Shown here one piece after another: positions 24,761-40,844 of a stretch of DNA of 64,000 nucleotides. The notes beneath the pieces are model-generated. The model was given only the letters and a program-made list of their open reading frames with translations. It was not told where the DNA came from and searched no databases. The position numbers and the translations under genes are program-made. Position 1 is the first letter of the stretch, and each line of letters opens with the position of its first letter. The stretch lies in NCBI RefSeq assembly GCF_900700375.1, contig NC_041710.1, positions 23,867,533 to 23,931,532 of the forward strand, written 5' to 3'. Source of the DNA: Denticeps clupeoides. Its lineage: Eukaryota > Chordata > Actinopteri > Clupeiformes > Denticipitidae.

Positions 24761-25896
24761 GTTTCGTCAGTTTCTGACTTGCCTGGTCGTGGAATCCAGC
24801 CGGGGCTATTGCTCAAGATGCGGAGACTATTCCATCATGGAGTGAAACGACGTGGGATGTTTTTTTCCTCCTCTTCATGTGTATTCCAGAGTGGCCGAGA
24901 AGCGTTAACCTGTTACTCGCCGTTACTCGCCGTTACTCCCGGTACCAAATGAGTACGGAAAGAGTATGTTTGTCGTTTCCACGTCCTCGGGTCCACGACG
25001 GGACTGAAAGGGCTGGCCCACTCCACCCACCCCACCCCCACGGTCCTAGGGAAGCCACCCATCCAGAACAACAGCCCACTCATTCATCTCAGCCAGCAGA
25101 CCACACTTGCACAGAAGAAAAGGGTTGCAATGGGCAAGTGAAGGTTAGTGATGAGCTGTCTTACAAAAAAGAATAATGTAAAGGAAAGTTGTAATGATGC
25201 ATCGAATTTGTGTTTCCTTTGTTTGTTCCTTCGACAGAACAGAAACAATTAGACCCAGTGTGGTAAAATACAGTGCCATTTAATGACTCCTGCAAGCCAT
25301 TAATACACTTGAAGCTATACACATAGTAGGAGGAGACTGGAGCATTATAGCCCTTCAAAATGTATGTGCATAACTGATTTTGTACTGTTGCAGCAAAACG
25401 AGCTGATGTGTAAGGATAGTCCGCTAAGCAGGACACGGTTTATAGTAACTGAATATGATAAGAAGTAGCATGGTTAAATACAGTGTTTTGACAGGCTCTT
25501 TGAAATTAAAAGATGAAAAAGAAACTTTGCAAGCTGGATCTCAAGTTTCACCTAAAGTAGGCCGCATACAGACACCCTCACAAAACGTACTCAAAGATGT
25601 TTATAAAGAATATGTATTTACAAAGAAAATGTAGAATGTATATATTTCTAGTGTCTCTATTCCACACCAAAGACATCAGTATCGACTGTTATATTTTACA
25701 TTATTTCTTCAAATTTTCATAGTTTGAAATCAATTGCACATCTTCAATATTTAATAGGACTATCGTAGTTATATCACTAGATTTCATGCATAGAAAAATG
25801 CGGGAACGTCTGTCACGCTAGGACGTCTTGTGGCCACCAGAGGACGCCCCTTCATTTCCCATTTTTGTGCTGCACTGTAAAAAAAAAAAGGTCTTG
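24761..25896. other. Intergenic, no gene recognised
   Basis: GC content falls to background by about 25.1 kb. The open frames present overlap each other on both strands and show no domain. Confidence 0.4.
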
Positions 25897-26640
25897 GTAT
25901 AAATTCACTACTCACAATAAGTTAGGAATATTGTTATTTGCATGAGTTCTTTTGCTATTTGCTCTGAATTTTAATAAAATAAGTAAAAGTCCTCTTTGAT
26001 ATTACTAATAATGTATGAGAAGAAACACAATTTTCATTAGTTTAATATTTACTACCCCCAAAATTTAGACAATAACAGGGATGGCCCCAAATAACAAAAA
26101 TTGACAATGTCAGCAGCGGGTGTTTCCACCTTTTGCCGCAATGACAGCTTGACAGCGACGCATCATGCTCTTCACTAGCCTCATGATGTTGTTCTGAGGC
26201 AATGCATTCCACTCTTCCACAAGTTCTACACATAGTTCTGCCAGGTCACGTGGGGGTGGAGTACGATCATTCAGTCTCTGCTTCAACTGGTCCCAGACGT
26301 GCTCTATGGGGTTCAGGTCAGGGGACATAGATAGCCACTCCAACTTCCTGAAGTCAAGCTGTGACAATTCTGCTACGATGTGGTGGAGCATTATCATCCA
26401 TGAACAGAAAGTTGGGGTTGTGCTGGCGGAATTGGGGGATGATGATGGGTTCTACGATGTCTCTGAGGTAAGAACGTGCAGTGACTGAGCCATGTACAAT
26501 AACCAAATCTGTCTTGTGCTGACTGGTGATGCTGCCCAGACTATTACACCTCCTCCACCAAACCAAACCCTGGACACCATGTTGACCTCAGTGCATCATT
26601 CACCTCACCTTCTCCAGCAATGCTGACGCAACACACACAA
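25897..26640 (-). mobile_element. Tc1-like transposon fragment, copy 1
   Basis: The minus strand encodes the C-terminal half of a Tc1/mariner transposase: LFMDDNAPPHRS (metal-binding D of the DDE triad), then [20 protein letters not shown] containing the final E. The end at 25897-26000 (ACAATAAGTTAGGAATATTG) matches the far end of the 33.6-34.1 kb copy. The N-terminal part is missing and frames are broken. Confidence 0.8.
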
Positions 26641-27307
26641 AATGTAGTTTCAATTAAATATAATGTTGAAGTATAATGTAATGTTAGTTAATTCACAAGC
26701 TGAGTTTTTACCTAGTTTGATTTCTGTATTTCCGAATTTTAGGGTTATTTGGAAATGTTTTGACAAGAAGCAATATTTTGCTCTCATCACCCGGCAGATG
26801 TTTCTAGATGTCAATTTCTTGAGGAAATTCTAATTAGCATCTCTACATTTATGCAGATATTCCATTCATTTACAACACTAACCATGTCTGTATGTACAGT
26901 GTTTTAATGGACAAAATAATAGCATTCACAACAAATGAAGGGCATTCATAAATCACTCTTTTGACTTGTACATATTGCTATGCCAGAAAGCAGCTCATCA
27001 TCACTGAACCATGCAACAGAAATACAACAAGGTGAGGCTGAAATGCAAGCTATCTTTTAATATTCTGTAAATGTGGACATGGGGAAAGGCCTGCTCATAA
27101 GGAGATATCATTAATGGGTCAATTTAAGCAACTTGATGAGTGGAGCAAGATGAGTATAGTACTAAATATGGGTTATTTTCCCCAAAGGTTAATCAGTCAA
27201 ATTGGGTGGTGAAAATAGGTAATATTAAAATCTGTAATGCATGCTATTTGGACAAAACATGTATTGCAAGTGTAGTTGCCAGTCTTAAAGTACCATCCCC
27301 ATTAGGT
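26641..27307. other. Intergenic, no gene recognised
   Basis: AT-rich, without supported exons or a named repeat. Confidence 0.4.
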
Positions 27308-27500
27308 GAAAGTGAAGTGATTGTCATTATGATACGAAATGTGTCCTCAGCTTTTAACCCTTCGCCCTTGGTGACAGACGCCCGGGGAGCAGTGGGGGGG
27401 GACGGTGCTCCGTTCCATCCTGGTGGATCGGGATTTGAACCGGCAACCTTCTGATTATGAGGACGCTTCCTTAACTTCCTTAACTGCTAGGCCACCACTG
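27308..27500 (-). repeat. SINE-A, tRNA-derived
   Basis: Reversed SINE-A: tail AGTGAAGTGATTGTCATTATG on the left, head complement CTGCTAGGCCACCACTG on the right. The body is slightly shortened. Confidence 0.8.
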
Positions 27501-27559
27501 ATACAAGCAACAGGTTGCAGGCAACTGATATATCTACATATAAAAACGATTTGAACCTG

Positions 27560-27845
27560 CCGTGAAATGAGCACGGGGGACAAAATAACCCTCGTAAACG
27601 TCGCGACTCACCCGTCAGACGTGTTAAAAACACGCGTCGTCATCACGCCGCTCCGTTGGCGTGGAAGTGCGGGCGGGAAACGACGCTTATGTCTCGTGGT
27701 CGGATCGATACCTGCGCTCGACCACCGGACCCTTGCGCGTTGGAGTCCGCTTTGCTCGGTCAGGAAGCGGGGCTGCAGGTTAACGTGCAGCGCAGGAACA
27801 GTAAAGGGGAGCTTAACAGATGCTGGGACTTTGTCGGGGTTTAAA
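27560..27845. promoter_or_regulatory. Orphan CpG-rich patch
   Basis: About 280 bp with dense CG dinucleotides (for example GTAAACGTCGCGACTCACC) in AT-rich surroundings, next to a hAT relic. No coding exon with splice sites was seen. It could be an unannotated promoter, a remnant of GC-rich mobile DNA, or a regulatory island. Confidence 0.3.
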
Positions 27846-27860
27846 ATGAAATGTTAAAAG

Positions 27861-28546
27861 TAGTGGCGTGAGACTCTTATCGGCCGATAAAAACATATCG
27901 CCGTTAATCTATTGACAAAGTTGGGTTGGGAGCTGGGTCTATACCACGCAAGATATGATGACTTTCACCTTGATATTTTAGCGCGGATGTATACCTGGCC
28001 GAATTGCACTGTAGGGGGCGAGAACGAGCCTTCGAACTGCGAAATGACCACATCGAACGTGACGTGGTAACATGGATGCAGCTATGAAGCCGCCGGGTTT
28101 GCTTCAGGGAAAATGTATTTTTAAGAAGCTTCCCAATGGAAACCTTGACAAGACTAAGGTTGTTTGCACCTTGTGCAAAGTTTACTGTAGGAGTTCTTCC
28201 GGTCTCAAGTACCACCTAAACGCACAGCATCCGTCAGCTAATGCGGAGGATGCCGGGCCAAGTACTGATGTAGTGCAGGGGAAGAGTCGTCGAGTGCAAC
28301 CGAGGCAAGTACAACTTATTGAACATAATTTATTTTCATCACCAATTATCATAGTAGAACAGCTTTCTCAAGCAGTTTGATGCATTTTTGAAACAGGAGA
28401 TGAGCCCCTGGTCTAATGCGCCAAATGGCTTGAGAAACCCGTTCATTATTTGGGCAGAATTCAAATGAGCCATTTTAATCTAGATGAATTCCAAGATTAC
28501 TGTGAGATTAATCTAGATTAAAAAAATTAATCTATGCCCACCACTA
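27861..28546 (+). mobile_element. hAT element with BED-finger exon
   Basis: Ends TAGTGGCG and CCACCACTA are flanked by GTTAAAAG and GTTAAAAT (7 of 8 identical), a hAT-type duplication. The right end has the ATTAATCTATGCCCACCACTA terminus common in fish hAT elements. At 28072-28380 an open frame starts MDAAMKPPGLLQGKC and includes VVCTLCKVYC and LKYHLNAQH, a BED-type zinc finger (CxxC, HxxxxH). The catalytic region is gone. Confidence 0.75.
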
Positions 28547-28835
28547 GTTAAAATGTTAGTGTGAATGTATAAAAACGCTTTTATCTGTGAACGTCCACTG
28601 ACCGCTCACAGGACTGCACTGTCATCCTTGCGCCTGTAGGGGGAGCTTCAGGCTTTTACTTTTTTTATTGTAGCGCGTTTTAATCTGTGTTTTATATGGT
28701 GCCAGTATTCGTCAACATTAAATAAACCAACGTACATTGTGCATTTTTGAACCCACCTGCCAAACAATGATCATGTGCACACTCTGCTACATTACATGAG
28801 GATCTTCAAGAGTCACAACTTTATTGTCATCTCAC

Positions 28836-29115
28836 ATTTACAGCATTTACCAGATGCCCTTATCCAGAGCGACTTACAACCAGTAGTTACAGGGACAGTC
28901 TCCCTGGAGCAACTTAGGGTTAAGTGTCTTGCTCAGGGACACAATGGTAGTATGGGGGATTCGAACCCGGGTCTTCTGGTTCATAGGCGAGTGTGTTACC
29001 CACTAGGCTACTACCACCCTGCAAAAACTATTCCTTCGAGCCGGAATTGAACCAGCGACCTAAGGATTACAGGCAGTACAACTACAGTCCTCCGCTCTAC
29101 CAGCTGAGCTATCGA
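28836..29115 (-). mobile_element. Composite tRNA-Tyr plus SINE-B retrocopy
   Basis: One insertion, flanked by ATCTCAC at 28829-28835 and 29116-29122, lies inside LINE copy 3. Read on the minus strand it begins with a tRNA-Tyr sequence still carrying its intron, then an 11-base spacer with a five-T Pol III stop, then a complete SINE-B (head GGTGGTAGTAGCCTAGTGGG, B box GGGTTCGAATCCC, tail GTCGCTCTGGATAAGGGC). The shared duplication implies a single retroposed RNA, made by read-through from a tRNA-Tyr gene into a downstream SINE. Confidence 0.65.
29032..29115 (-). tRNA. Retroposed tRNA-Tyr(GTA), likely pseudogene
   Basis: Cloverleaf of tRNA-Tyr: TAGCTCAGCTGGTAGAGC D arm, anticodon GTA at 29085-29083, a 14-base intron at 29081-29068 after position 37, and GGTTCAATTCC T arm. 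The two outermost acceptor-stem pairs are lost because the 5' CC is missing; the 3' strand TCGAAGG is intact. Intron, truncation and duplication flanks indicate a copy of a precursor tRNA. Internal A and B boxes remain, so transcription is possible. Confidence 0.75.
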
Positions 29116-29810
29116 ATCTCACCACATACAAGTAGACAACAGACAAAATTGTGAGGCTTCGGGGATTCACAGTGTGCAAAAGAACATTTAACACTTAAAA
29201 GAAATTTAAAATAACACACAACACAACAGGTCGAGACAAAGCAGCGTAGTATTGAGAAGCCAGACTCCTGCGGGTAAAAGCTGTCCCTCAACCCGGCAGA
29301 TCTGGCAGGAGTGTGAAGAGTCCATGTGGGGGGTATAGGGGGTCCTGCACCCTCCTGCCAACCTGGTGGAAGCTATGTTTGTGGAATGTGTCCAGTATTG
29401 TTGGAAGAGGCACCCCAGTTAAGTTCTCCACTCTTCGCTCCCCTCTGCAGGCATTTGCGGTCAGAAGTGTTGCAGTTGCCGTACCAGACAGTGATGCAGC
29501 TGGTCAGGATGCTCTCGGCGGTGCCTCTGTAGAATGTGGTGAGGCTGGGTGGGGGAGGCTCACCTGTTTCAGCCTCCGCAGGAAATGCAGTCTCTGCTGA
29601 GCCCCGGGGGTGTTGTCTGTCAAAGTTCCTCAGTAATGTGCCCACCAAGGAACTTAGTGCATTTTGCAATCTCCATCACTGAACAGTTGAAGCTGATTGA
29701 GTTGTGGACAGGATGTGATTTTTTGAAGTTCACGATGATGTCATTTGTCTTGTCAACATTTAGAAATAATGTCGCCCTGAAAAATAATGAGGATGAAAAA
29801 AATAAATAAA

Positions 29811-31639
29811 TGGGCTTTTTTAGTGGCAGCTCTGGAAAAGCCTCCCTTTGAAAGTAAGATCTGCTCGGAACTATGATGGTTTTATAAAGCTGCTTAAAAC
29901 ACATTTGTAAAAATTGCCATTCCGGTAGAGGATGATACACTGTTATCATGTGTTCAAGAAGATATTTCATATTGTTCATTAAACTATTGCTTTTATATGT
30001 TTTATTGCTCTGTCCTTTTAAACCTATGTTGTGTGTTACCTGTACAGTACTAAGGCCATTTAAATGTGCTCTATAAATGAAATGAAATTATGGGCCATTT
30101 TGTTGAAATTTTGTAAAAGAAACTTATACTCCATCTGAAACATTTTAGAAAAAGGCTGTAATGCCACTAAATAATTTCTTGTGCTACTGTCTGATTTAAA
30201 TTATGTTTATTGCAGTGGCAGGACCATTTGGTTGCACACTGGCTGGGGTCATGGCCTTGTGTCCCGGTATGGACACTGTTTGCCATGACCCTGGAGTAAG
30301 CACTAATGGACAGTGAGTGATGGAGTAATTGGAGTGGCAGCAGGGTGAAGCAGTCATTTTTGAATGAGCTTTGTCAGATTTTGTCATCAGATAAAGAAGC
30401 AAACCACTGACTCATTACTTAAAGTTATCATCTTATCTTATAAGCTGTTGTGCAATGTTCTGTTTTCCATTTCCTGTTAACTAGCCTTGAAAGGTCCATT
30501 TTGTTTCTATACTCACATTCCTGTCAGATTCAATGCAACATTAAGATGCAAAGGTGTTGATGGAAATTTGCTATTGCATGGTGCTTAGATATTTCCCCCC
30601 CATTTCTACTGAGTAATGATAAAATGACCTCTTATACCAGATTAAATGGTGATGTGCAGACTGGCAACCACATGGCTTCCTTTCTTACTCCACCCTCCAC
30701 ATCTCTCCTTGACACGCTGCTGTTACTTTTTTCCTATGCCTTTTGTTTGCAGTTGCGCTGTTCATTGCATTTTTTTCGTTACACTCATCTAAACTCTGAG
30801 GTAGGTTTTTGTTTTTTCTTATAATTTTTTATCAGCTGTTTAATATTTGACTCTATTACTTTTTTAGCCAAATAAATATTATTCCCATTTTTGCAAATAT
30901 TTTAGCATTGACCTAATGTAAATGAACCAATCAAACATTCTTTAACCTGGTTTATTTACATTACGTCAATACTAAAATATTAGGTGTGACAGACTTATTA
31001 AATGTTTCTAAGTTTAGCCAGTGTTCACTTTTTACAGTGTAGTTCTTCACTGTAGTCATTCACAGTTTGTGTCATATTGCCCTGTGTGATCTAATTTTCT
31101 GGCCATGGTCTAAAGTTTCAGTAAACCTGGTTAAAACATGATGAGAACGCACATTAGCTTGAAGTTTTTCAGATTTCTGTAAATCTCCAATAATTAAAAA
31201 TACGTCTGGCTACTTCCTCAGAACTTCATAATCAGGGTGCATGCAAACTTTGTGCTTGAACAGAAATGTAGAATGCAAAATGGAAAATACTAGCAGAAAG
31301 GTGGTCCATTTGCATCTTTCGTTTCCTGTGACATTAACTATGCTGAAAAGCAAAAATCCCTCAGATGGAAACGTACGTTGCATTCAGGATTATATACTAG
31401 GTGAGGTGAACTTACATAGAACTACTATTTAACTGCATTTTTTAAAAACATTTTTTGTATGTTCTAAGTAAAAAAAAAAAAAAGTAATTTAGACTTTTTT
31501 TCAAACAATACAGCAGCAAGCCTGTGGTTTCCTGTTTTCAACAGCACTGGGACAGCCTGCTCTTCTTTAGTCTGTCACTACATCCTAAACGGGCATACAG
31601 TCCACTTAACATAAGACGTGCTCTGCTTTCCACTAGATC
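29811..31639. other. Intergenic upstream of PTPRCAP
   Basis: AT-rich with no supported coding exon or recognised repeat. A non-coding PTPRCAP first exon may lie here, because an acceptor-like TTTCCACTAG ends at 31636, just before the ATG. Confidence 0.4.
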
Positions 31640-32422
31640 ATGAAAGCCCTGACCACACTGGTACTGAGCCTGGTACTCAGCCTCTGTATGGATGGCCTGT
31701 GTTCGTTTGTGACCCAGTCCAACAGCAACTCAACAACAACTCCAGGACCCTCCAGAACCTTCACGAACACTAATGGTCCAAATGGAACTGAAGTCAGCAG
31801 CCAAAAAATTCCATTTTCTGAACTGCCAACTAATGAAATGACAGCGAGCACTCAAACAAATCAAAACTTAACAACCAGCTCCAGGCATGCCACCACACAT
31901 GGAAACGCTGACAAAAAGATGACTTCTGGTCAGAGAGCTGTGTTGTTTATATGCATTGTTTTCATTCTAATCGTAATGGCTGCATGTTATATATGGATGA
32001 CACGTAGATCACGTCATGGTGAAGAAGGCTCACTTCGCAACTGGTTCCAGGACCAGCTTGGAAGACTAAGGGTAGCTGTAACAACTTTGGGAGGACTTCT
32101 GGGTTGCCATCTGTGGCCACAGCAAACACCCACAGAAAGCAAGGAAGATGGGGAAATGTCAGAGAAGAATATGGAAGCTGAAAATGCCAAAAGGGACAGC
32201 AAACTTACAGAAGAGGATGATCAGAGGGAAGAAATGTATGACTCCTCTGATGACTATTCTAGTCTGGAAGGAGTGGACCTAAGGGAACGAGCAAGGCAGA
32301 ATAGGGAGCTGGAAGAAGAGGACAAGAGCATTAAGGAGGAGAGGAAGAAAGAGAAAGGAGACGCAGAATTGGTATCAGTAACCTTGGAAGGTGGAAAGAG
32401 TGATGACTTAACTGTTATTTGA
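31640..32422 (+). CDS. ptprcap: PTPRCAP, CD45-associated membrane protein
   Basis: A single coding exon of 260 residues. A signal peptide covers about 1-22 (MKALTTLVLSLVLSL). A Thr/Ser/Asn-rich ectodomain with several N-x-S/T sites runs to about 98, one membrane helix spans 100-120 (VLFICIVFILIVMAACYIWM), a basic stop-transfer follows (TRRSR), and the tail is long and acidic (MYDSSDDYSSLE). The protein ends DDLTVI; as I recall, the mammalian one ends HVTAL. Mammalian PTPRCAP (about 206 residues) binds CD45 in lymphocytes and modulates antigen-receptor kinases. Sequence identity is low, so the call leans on architecture and on tail-to-tail adjacency with RPS6KB2, which matches my memory of the human arrangement. 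Polyadenylation signal AATAAA is at 32458. Another immune single-pass protein is possible but less likely. Confidence 0.75.
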   Translation: MKALTTLVLSLVLSLCMDGLCSFVTQSNSNSTTTPGPSRTFTNTNGPNGTEVSSQKIPFSELPTNEMTASTQTNQNLTTSSRHATTHGNADKKMTSGQRAVLFICIVFILIVMAACYIWMTRRSRHGEEGSLRNWFQDQLGRLRVAVTTLGGLLGCHLWPQQTPTESKEDGEMSEKNMEAENAKRDSKLTEEDDQREEMYDSSDDYSSLEGVDLRERARQNRELEEEDKSIKEERKKEKGDAELVSVTLEGGKSDDLTVI

Positions 32423-32457
32423 AACTTAACCAGTTTCAAATCCGAAAGAGATTTTTG

Positions 32458-32463
32458 AATAAA
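32458..32463 (+). terminator. PTPRCAP polyadenylation signal
   Basis: AATAAA 36 bp after the PTPRCAP stop codon; a second AATAAA occurs near 32508. Confidence 0.6.
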
Positions 32464-32526
32464 AAAAATTAAAAAGTGTTGTAATTGCTTTAATGAATTT
32501 AATGTTTAAATAAAATATTTTATTCA

Positions 32527-32532
32527 TTTATT
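32527..32532 (-). terminator. Candidate RPS6KB2 polyadenylation signal
   Basis: AATAAA on the minus strand about 430 bp after the RPS6KB2 stop. If used, the two convergent transcripts end within about 100 bp of each other. Confidence 0.4.
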
Positions 32533-32957
32533 TCAACACCCCAAAGCCCTTTGACAATGATTTATAGATTCAAAATCATGATTAATAGATGGAAATAAAA
32601 GAATGTTTCCAAAACCATAAAACCACTAAATTCCAGTAATGTGTTTGTCTTCAACAAAAATATATATATATAATACTGTACCGTGGTGTGAAGGTCCATG
32701 TCCCAAATGACTTTATGATTGAAAGCATGATTTTTTACATTACACAGGCGAGAACTGCATGTGACACAATGCTGAAGATATCTAGAAAACCATGAAGTGG
32801 TGCAGGCACTTTTGCCTGCTCACAGATTTATGTAACAGTTCTCACATTCGCATTAGGATGCTTTGGCAGTAAAGGTCTTTGTTAAGACAGAAAGAAGCTG
32901 CAGTGTAGAACGCCAGACATGTTCCCCTGAGTCACTTGGCTGAGAGTTCAGTGCTTT

Positions 32958-37907
<4,950 letters not shown>

Positions 37908-38700
37908 TCTGTAAATGAAATACAGGTTATATTACATTAATGTAATGTAATAAAACATATACAGCATCCCCAGCTGAACATCCTGAAGGCTTAGACTGTT
38001 GTAGCTGACACAGGATACAACATACAACCACAGCCAACATCATGGGCTTAGGACATTTTATATGTATGGCTAGTTTAAGTCAGTCATTACCTCAAATTAA
38101 CCTGAGATGACAACTGGAAAAAAATTGACGGAGCTCAGCAAAGATAAGACGAGACAGCTTGTAGCCACCCGCCAACGATTGGGTAACAGTTGTGTCAGAC
38201 TGACAGATGAAGAACTGTTCCCTAAACCCGAATACGCCATCTGTCCACCCTTAGATTAGTGCTAATGGGCAACTGTGCCAGAATCATGGCGCATTACTGT
38301 CTGTCCACAAGATCACGACTGTTGCAATATGAAACACACCACGTTCCCGAAGGTTCTGCTTAGAGAACTGAACAGCTTCTCTTTGCTCGAGCGCGAATTT
38401 ACCTTCTTGCGTTTCCCTCCAAAACGCGACAGAGTATTTAATTTTTTATTTTATTCTAGACGTGAACAATAATTCCTTCTGTACGAATAATTCAGCAACT
38501 CCTGCCAGTTCGTTTTACGTGACCGTCCATCCCAGTTCACGTCATCAATAAGAGACGCTGTGATCTGCCAGTGAGTGTCGCGTTTTACAGCGCGCTGCTG
38601 GGGAAACCGGCTTCAAACTGTTCCAGGGTCAGTTTTGCAGTCGTAAATAAAACGAGAGGAATTTGGGTTGGAGGCGCGAAAGCTGGTCCAGGTTCAGGAC
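37908..38700 (-). promoter_or_regulatory. RPS6KB2 5' region
   Basis: About 38380-38700 has raised CG content (GAGCGCGAATTT, AACGCGACAG, GTTTTACAGCGCGCTGC) next to the RPS6KB2 ATG exon. It probably holds a non-coding first exon and promoter; the start site cannot be placed. Confidence 0.45.
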
Positions 38701-39567
38701 AAATCCAACAACGCGATCTTTACAGGGAATCAAAATACTCATGACAGATATTAAAAGGCGTTATAGCAATTCCCAGCAGAGTGAGGTGCCCTGTATTCAT
38801 ATTTTCACATGAAAAAAATATATTCAGCATAATAAAAATATCTGTAAAAAATTTGCCGTGACATTCAGAATCGCGGGTGGCTATGCTAGGCTACTCGCCG
38901 GAATCTGTCAGTTTCAGGTGCTCGACAAGCTGTTTGTACAGAGGTAGCTTAACTTTCGTAAACATCCTTAAATGATTACATTTAAGAATATTACATGGTT
39001 TGACCTCTTTCATATTTCTTTTTATGGTTTATTCATAAATATAATTAATACCCAATCCTTTTGCAGAAATCCATCTTATTAAAGATGATTCACAAACTTT
39101 CTTAACTGCATTGTAAATAATTAACTGCAAATCCCTATTGTTACTGTACTACATATGACATCACTGCCAGAATTTTGTGCACTGACACACTCTGTAACTA
39201 GGTCATGAGAAAATTATGCATTTGTTATATTAAGGTGTCAGCATGTTGACATGTTGGTTAATGTCACAACATTTATATGTTGTGACAAAAGTAAATAGAT
39301 AGAAACAAGAAGAGACTAATTGCCAGTGAAACACTTACCAATTCCTTTAATGTGTAATTCTATTCTTTACATGACCTGTAGCCATAACAAACCACTCTTA
39401 TGCTTTTGAATTCTAGACAATAAGCACAGTCTAGTCAATTTGTCAAATATTTTCAGCCTTCCCAAGTTCTGACGCTTGCTTATAAAGCCCCCCTAAGAAA
39501 CTGGACCAACACCCTCCATTAAAAAGTGTTACAAATCTGTTAAAGTGTCACTGGCTCTCTTGATGGA
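38701..39567. other. Intergenic, no gene recognised
   Basis: AT-rich, nothing supported. Confidence 0.4.
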
Positions 39568-39743
39568 GCAGTGGTGGCCTAGCGGGTAAGGAAACAGACC
39601 CATTATAAGAAGGTTCGAATCCCTAATCGCCTGTCATGGCTGCCCACTGCCTACCAAGGGTGATGGTTAAAAGCAGAGGTCACATTTCGTTGTGCCACTG
39701 TGTGCTGTGCCGCAGTGTTTCACAATGACACTCACTTCACTTT
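39568..39743 (+). repeat. SINE-A, internally shortened
   Basis: Starts GCAGTGGTGGCCTAGCGGGT, has GAAGGTTCGAATCCC, then jumps to CGCCTGTCATGGCTGCCC, lacking about 50 bases of body present in other copies; ends in CACTCACTTCACTTT. Confidence 0.8.
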
Positions 39744-40113
39744 ATAGTGTAATGGGTCATATAATCGGGTACCTATGTTGGTTTATGGTACAATCTTATG
39801 AAAATGTGTCTGATGGCCATCTGGTTTTACTTTGAATCCGTGGCAACAGATCTGCAAAGATCAGAATAATTCTTTCCATTATCAGTGGTAGAACAGAAAG
39901 AATCGTTCTTCAGTGGAAGTGGTAAGCTCACACCTTACTGTATACCAGTACAGAATCAACTGCGACCATGTAACAATGATCTTTCTTTAAAATAACTTTT
40001 TATGCACATGCTTTCAACATGGATGCTTACAGACATTGGGAAGTATTTTTATGAGGAATTGTGATGAGTCAAATGAATTGCAATTTAACAATTTTAACAA
40101 CAATTTCTTACAG

Positions 40114-40844
40114 GATACTTTCTTTCTCTGCCTTGGTACCTGGGGGCCTTTGAAAATATATGTGTACATTTAGGAGATACAGTTGGAATCCTCTGTAATA
40201 TCTCTTTTCACCATGAGATCACCTAGTTGAGACTGAACGCAGGAGAAACTCCAACTGTTGTGATGGTTGTGTCACTTATAAACAATGGCAAACTGTTATT
40301 TATAATGAGGACAATGTTCATTACAAGGGAAATATTTCAGGTAGATCAATTGCACTGACTATTGAAAATGTATCCTTTCGGGATTTGGGACTCTATCATT
40401 GTGCCAGGTCAGTGAACAAGGTACTGACCTTTGGAAGAAGAACACTTATTCAGGGTAAGTAACTTTTTAAGAGCTTACTCCTTACTCTAATATTCATTAT
40501 TCGATACTTTCTAAGAATTCTGTTTTTAGCACTTGACATAATACATGAAAACTTTTCTGACTGCATTAAAGGTACATTTGTCATTATTTTGTCATTCAAT
40601 ACCTATGAATGAAAGACCGTTTTGTACAAAGTAAAATTAACGACACATCACATTTAGAAGTACTGCCATCATTTTCACTTTTTATTTTAAATGTAGATCA
40701 TCTGTTGGACTTTCACGCTTCGGTATTGTGTATGCAGCTCTGCAGGGGTGTGGACTGCTGGGAATGGTTGTAGCAGTTTCAGTTGTGAACCTAAGATGCA
40801 TCGACAAGAAATCGAAACAAACAAAGACGTGTGTTGGCATGTGA
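40114..40844 (+). pseudogene. Degenerate Ig V-type immune receptor
   Basis: Two exon-like blocks remain. Block 1 (40114-40454) encodes a V-type immunoglobulin domain: GDTVGILCNISFHHEIT with the first Cys, then RLNAGETPTVVMVV, and later GRSIALTIENVSFRDLG, LYHCARSV and a J-like LTFGRRTLIQ, ending at a GTAAGT donor. A stop replaces the expected core Trp after HHEIT, and the frame changes between the two halves. Block 2 (40697-40844) follows an acceptor and encodes a hydrophobic helix GLLGMVVAVSVV, then a basic tail NLRCIDKKSKQTK and a stop; its frame does not match block 1. The architecture fits fish V-domain receptors of the NITR/CD8-like type. The leader exon was not found. Likely a decayed gene copy. 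Confidence 0.65.

Larger units (their letters stand above)
28805..29810 (-). mobile_element. LINE 3' fragment, copy 3, with insertion
   Basis: Minus-strand LINE of the same family as copies 1 and 2. Its 3' end lies at 28805-28835 (TTTATTGTCATCTCAC); the body resumes at 29123 (CACATACAAGTAGACAAC) after a 280-bp insertion. Reverse transcriptase pieces on the minus strand include FYRGTAESILTSCITVWYGN and, upstream, LFLNVDKTNDIIVNFKK and CTKFLGGHITEEL. Frames are shifted between pieces. Confidence 0.75.

Noticed and set aside
30624-30824. Small hydrophobic frame
   Set aside because: A 66-residue frame in AT-rich intergenic DNA without splice sites or homology I recognise.
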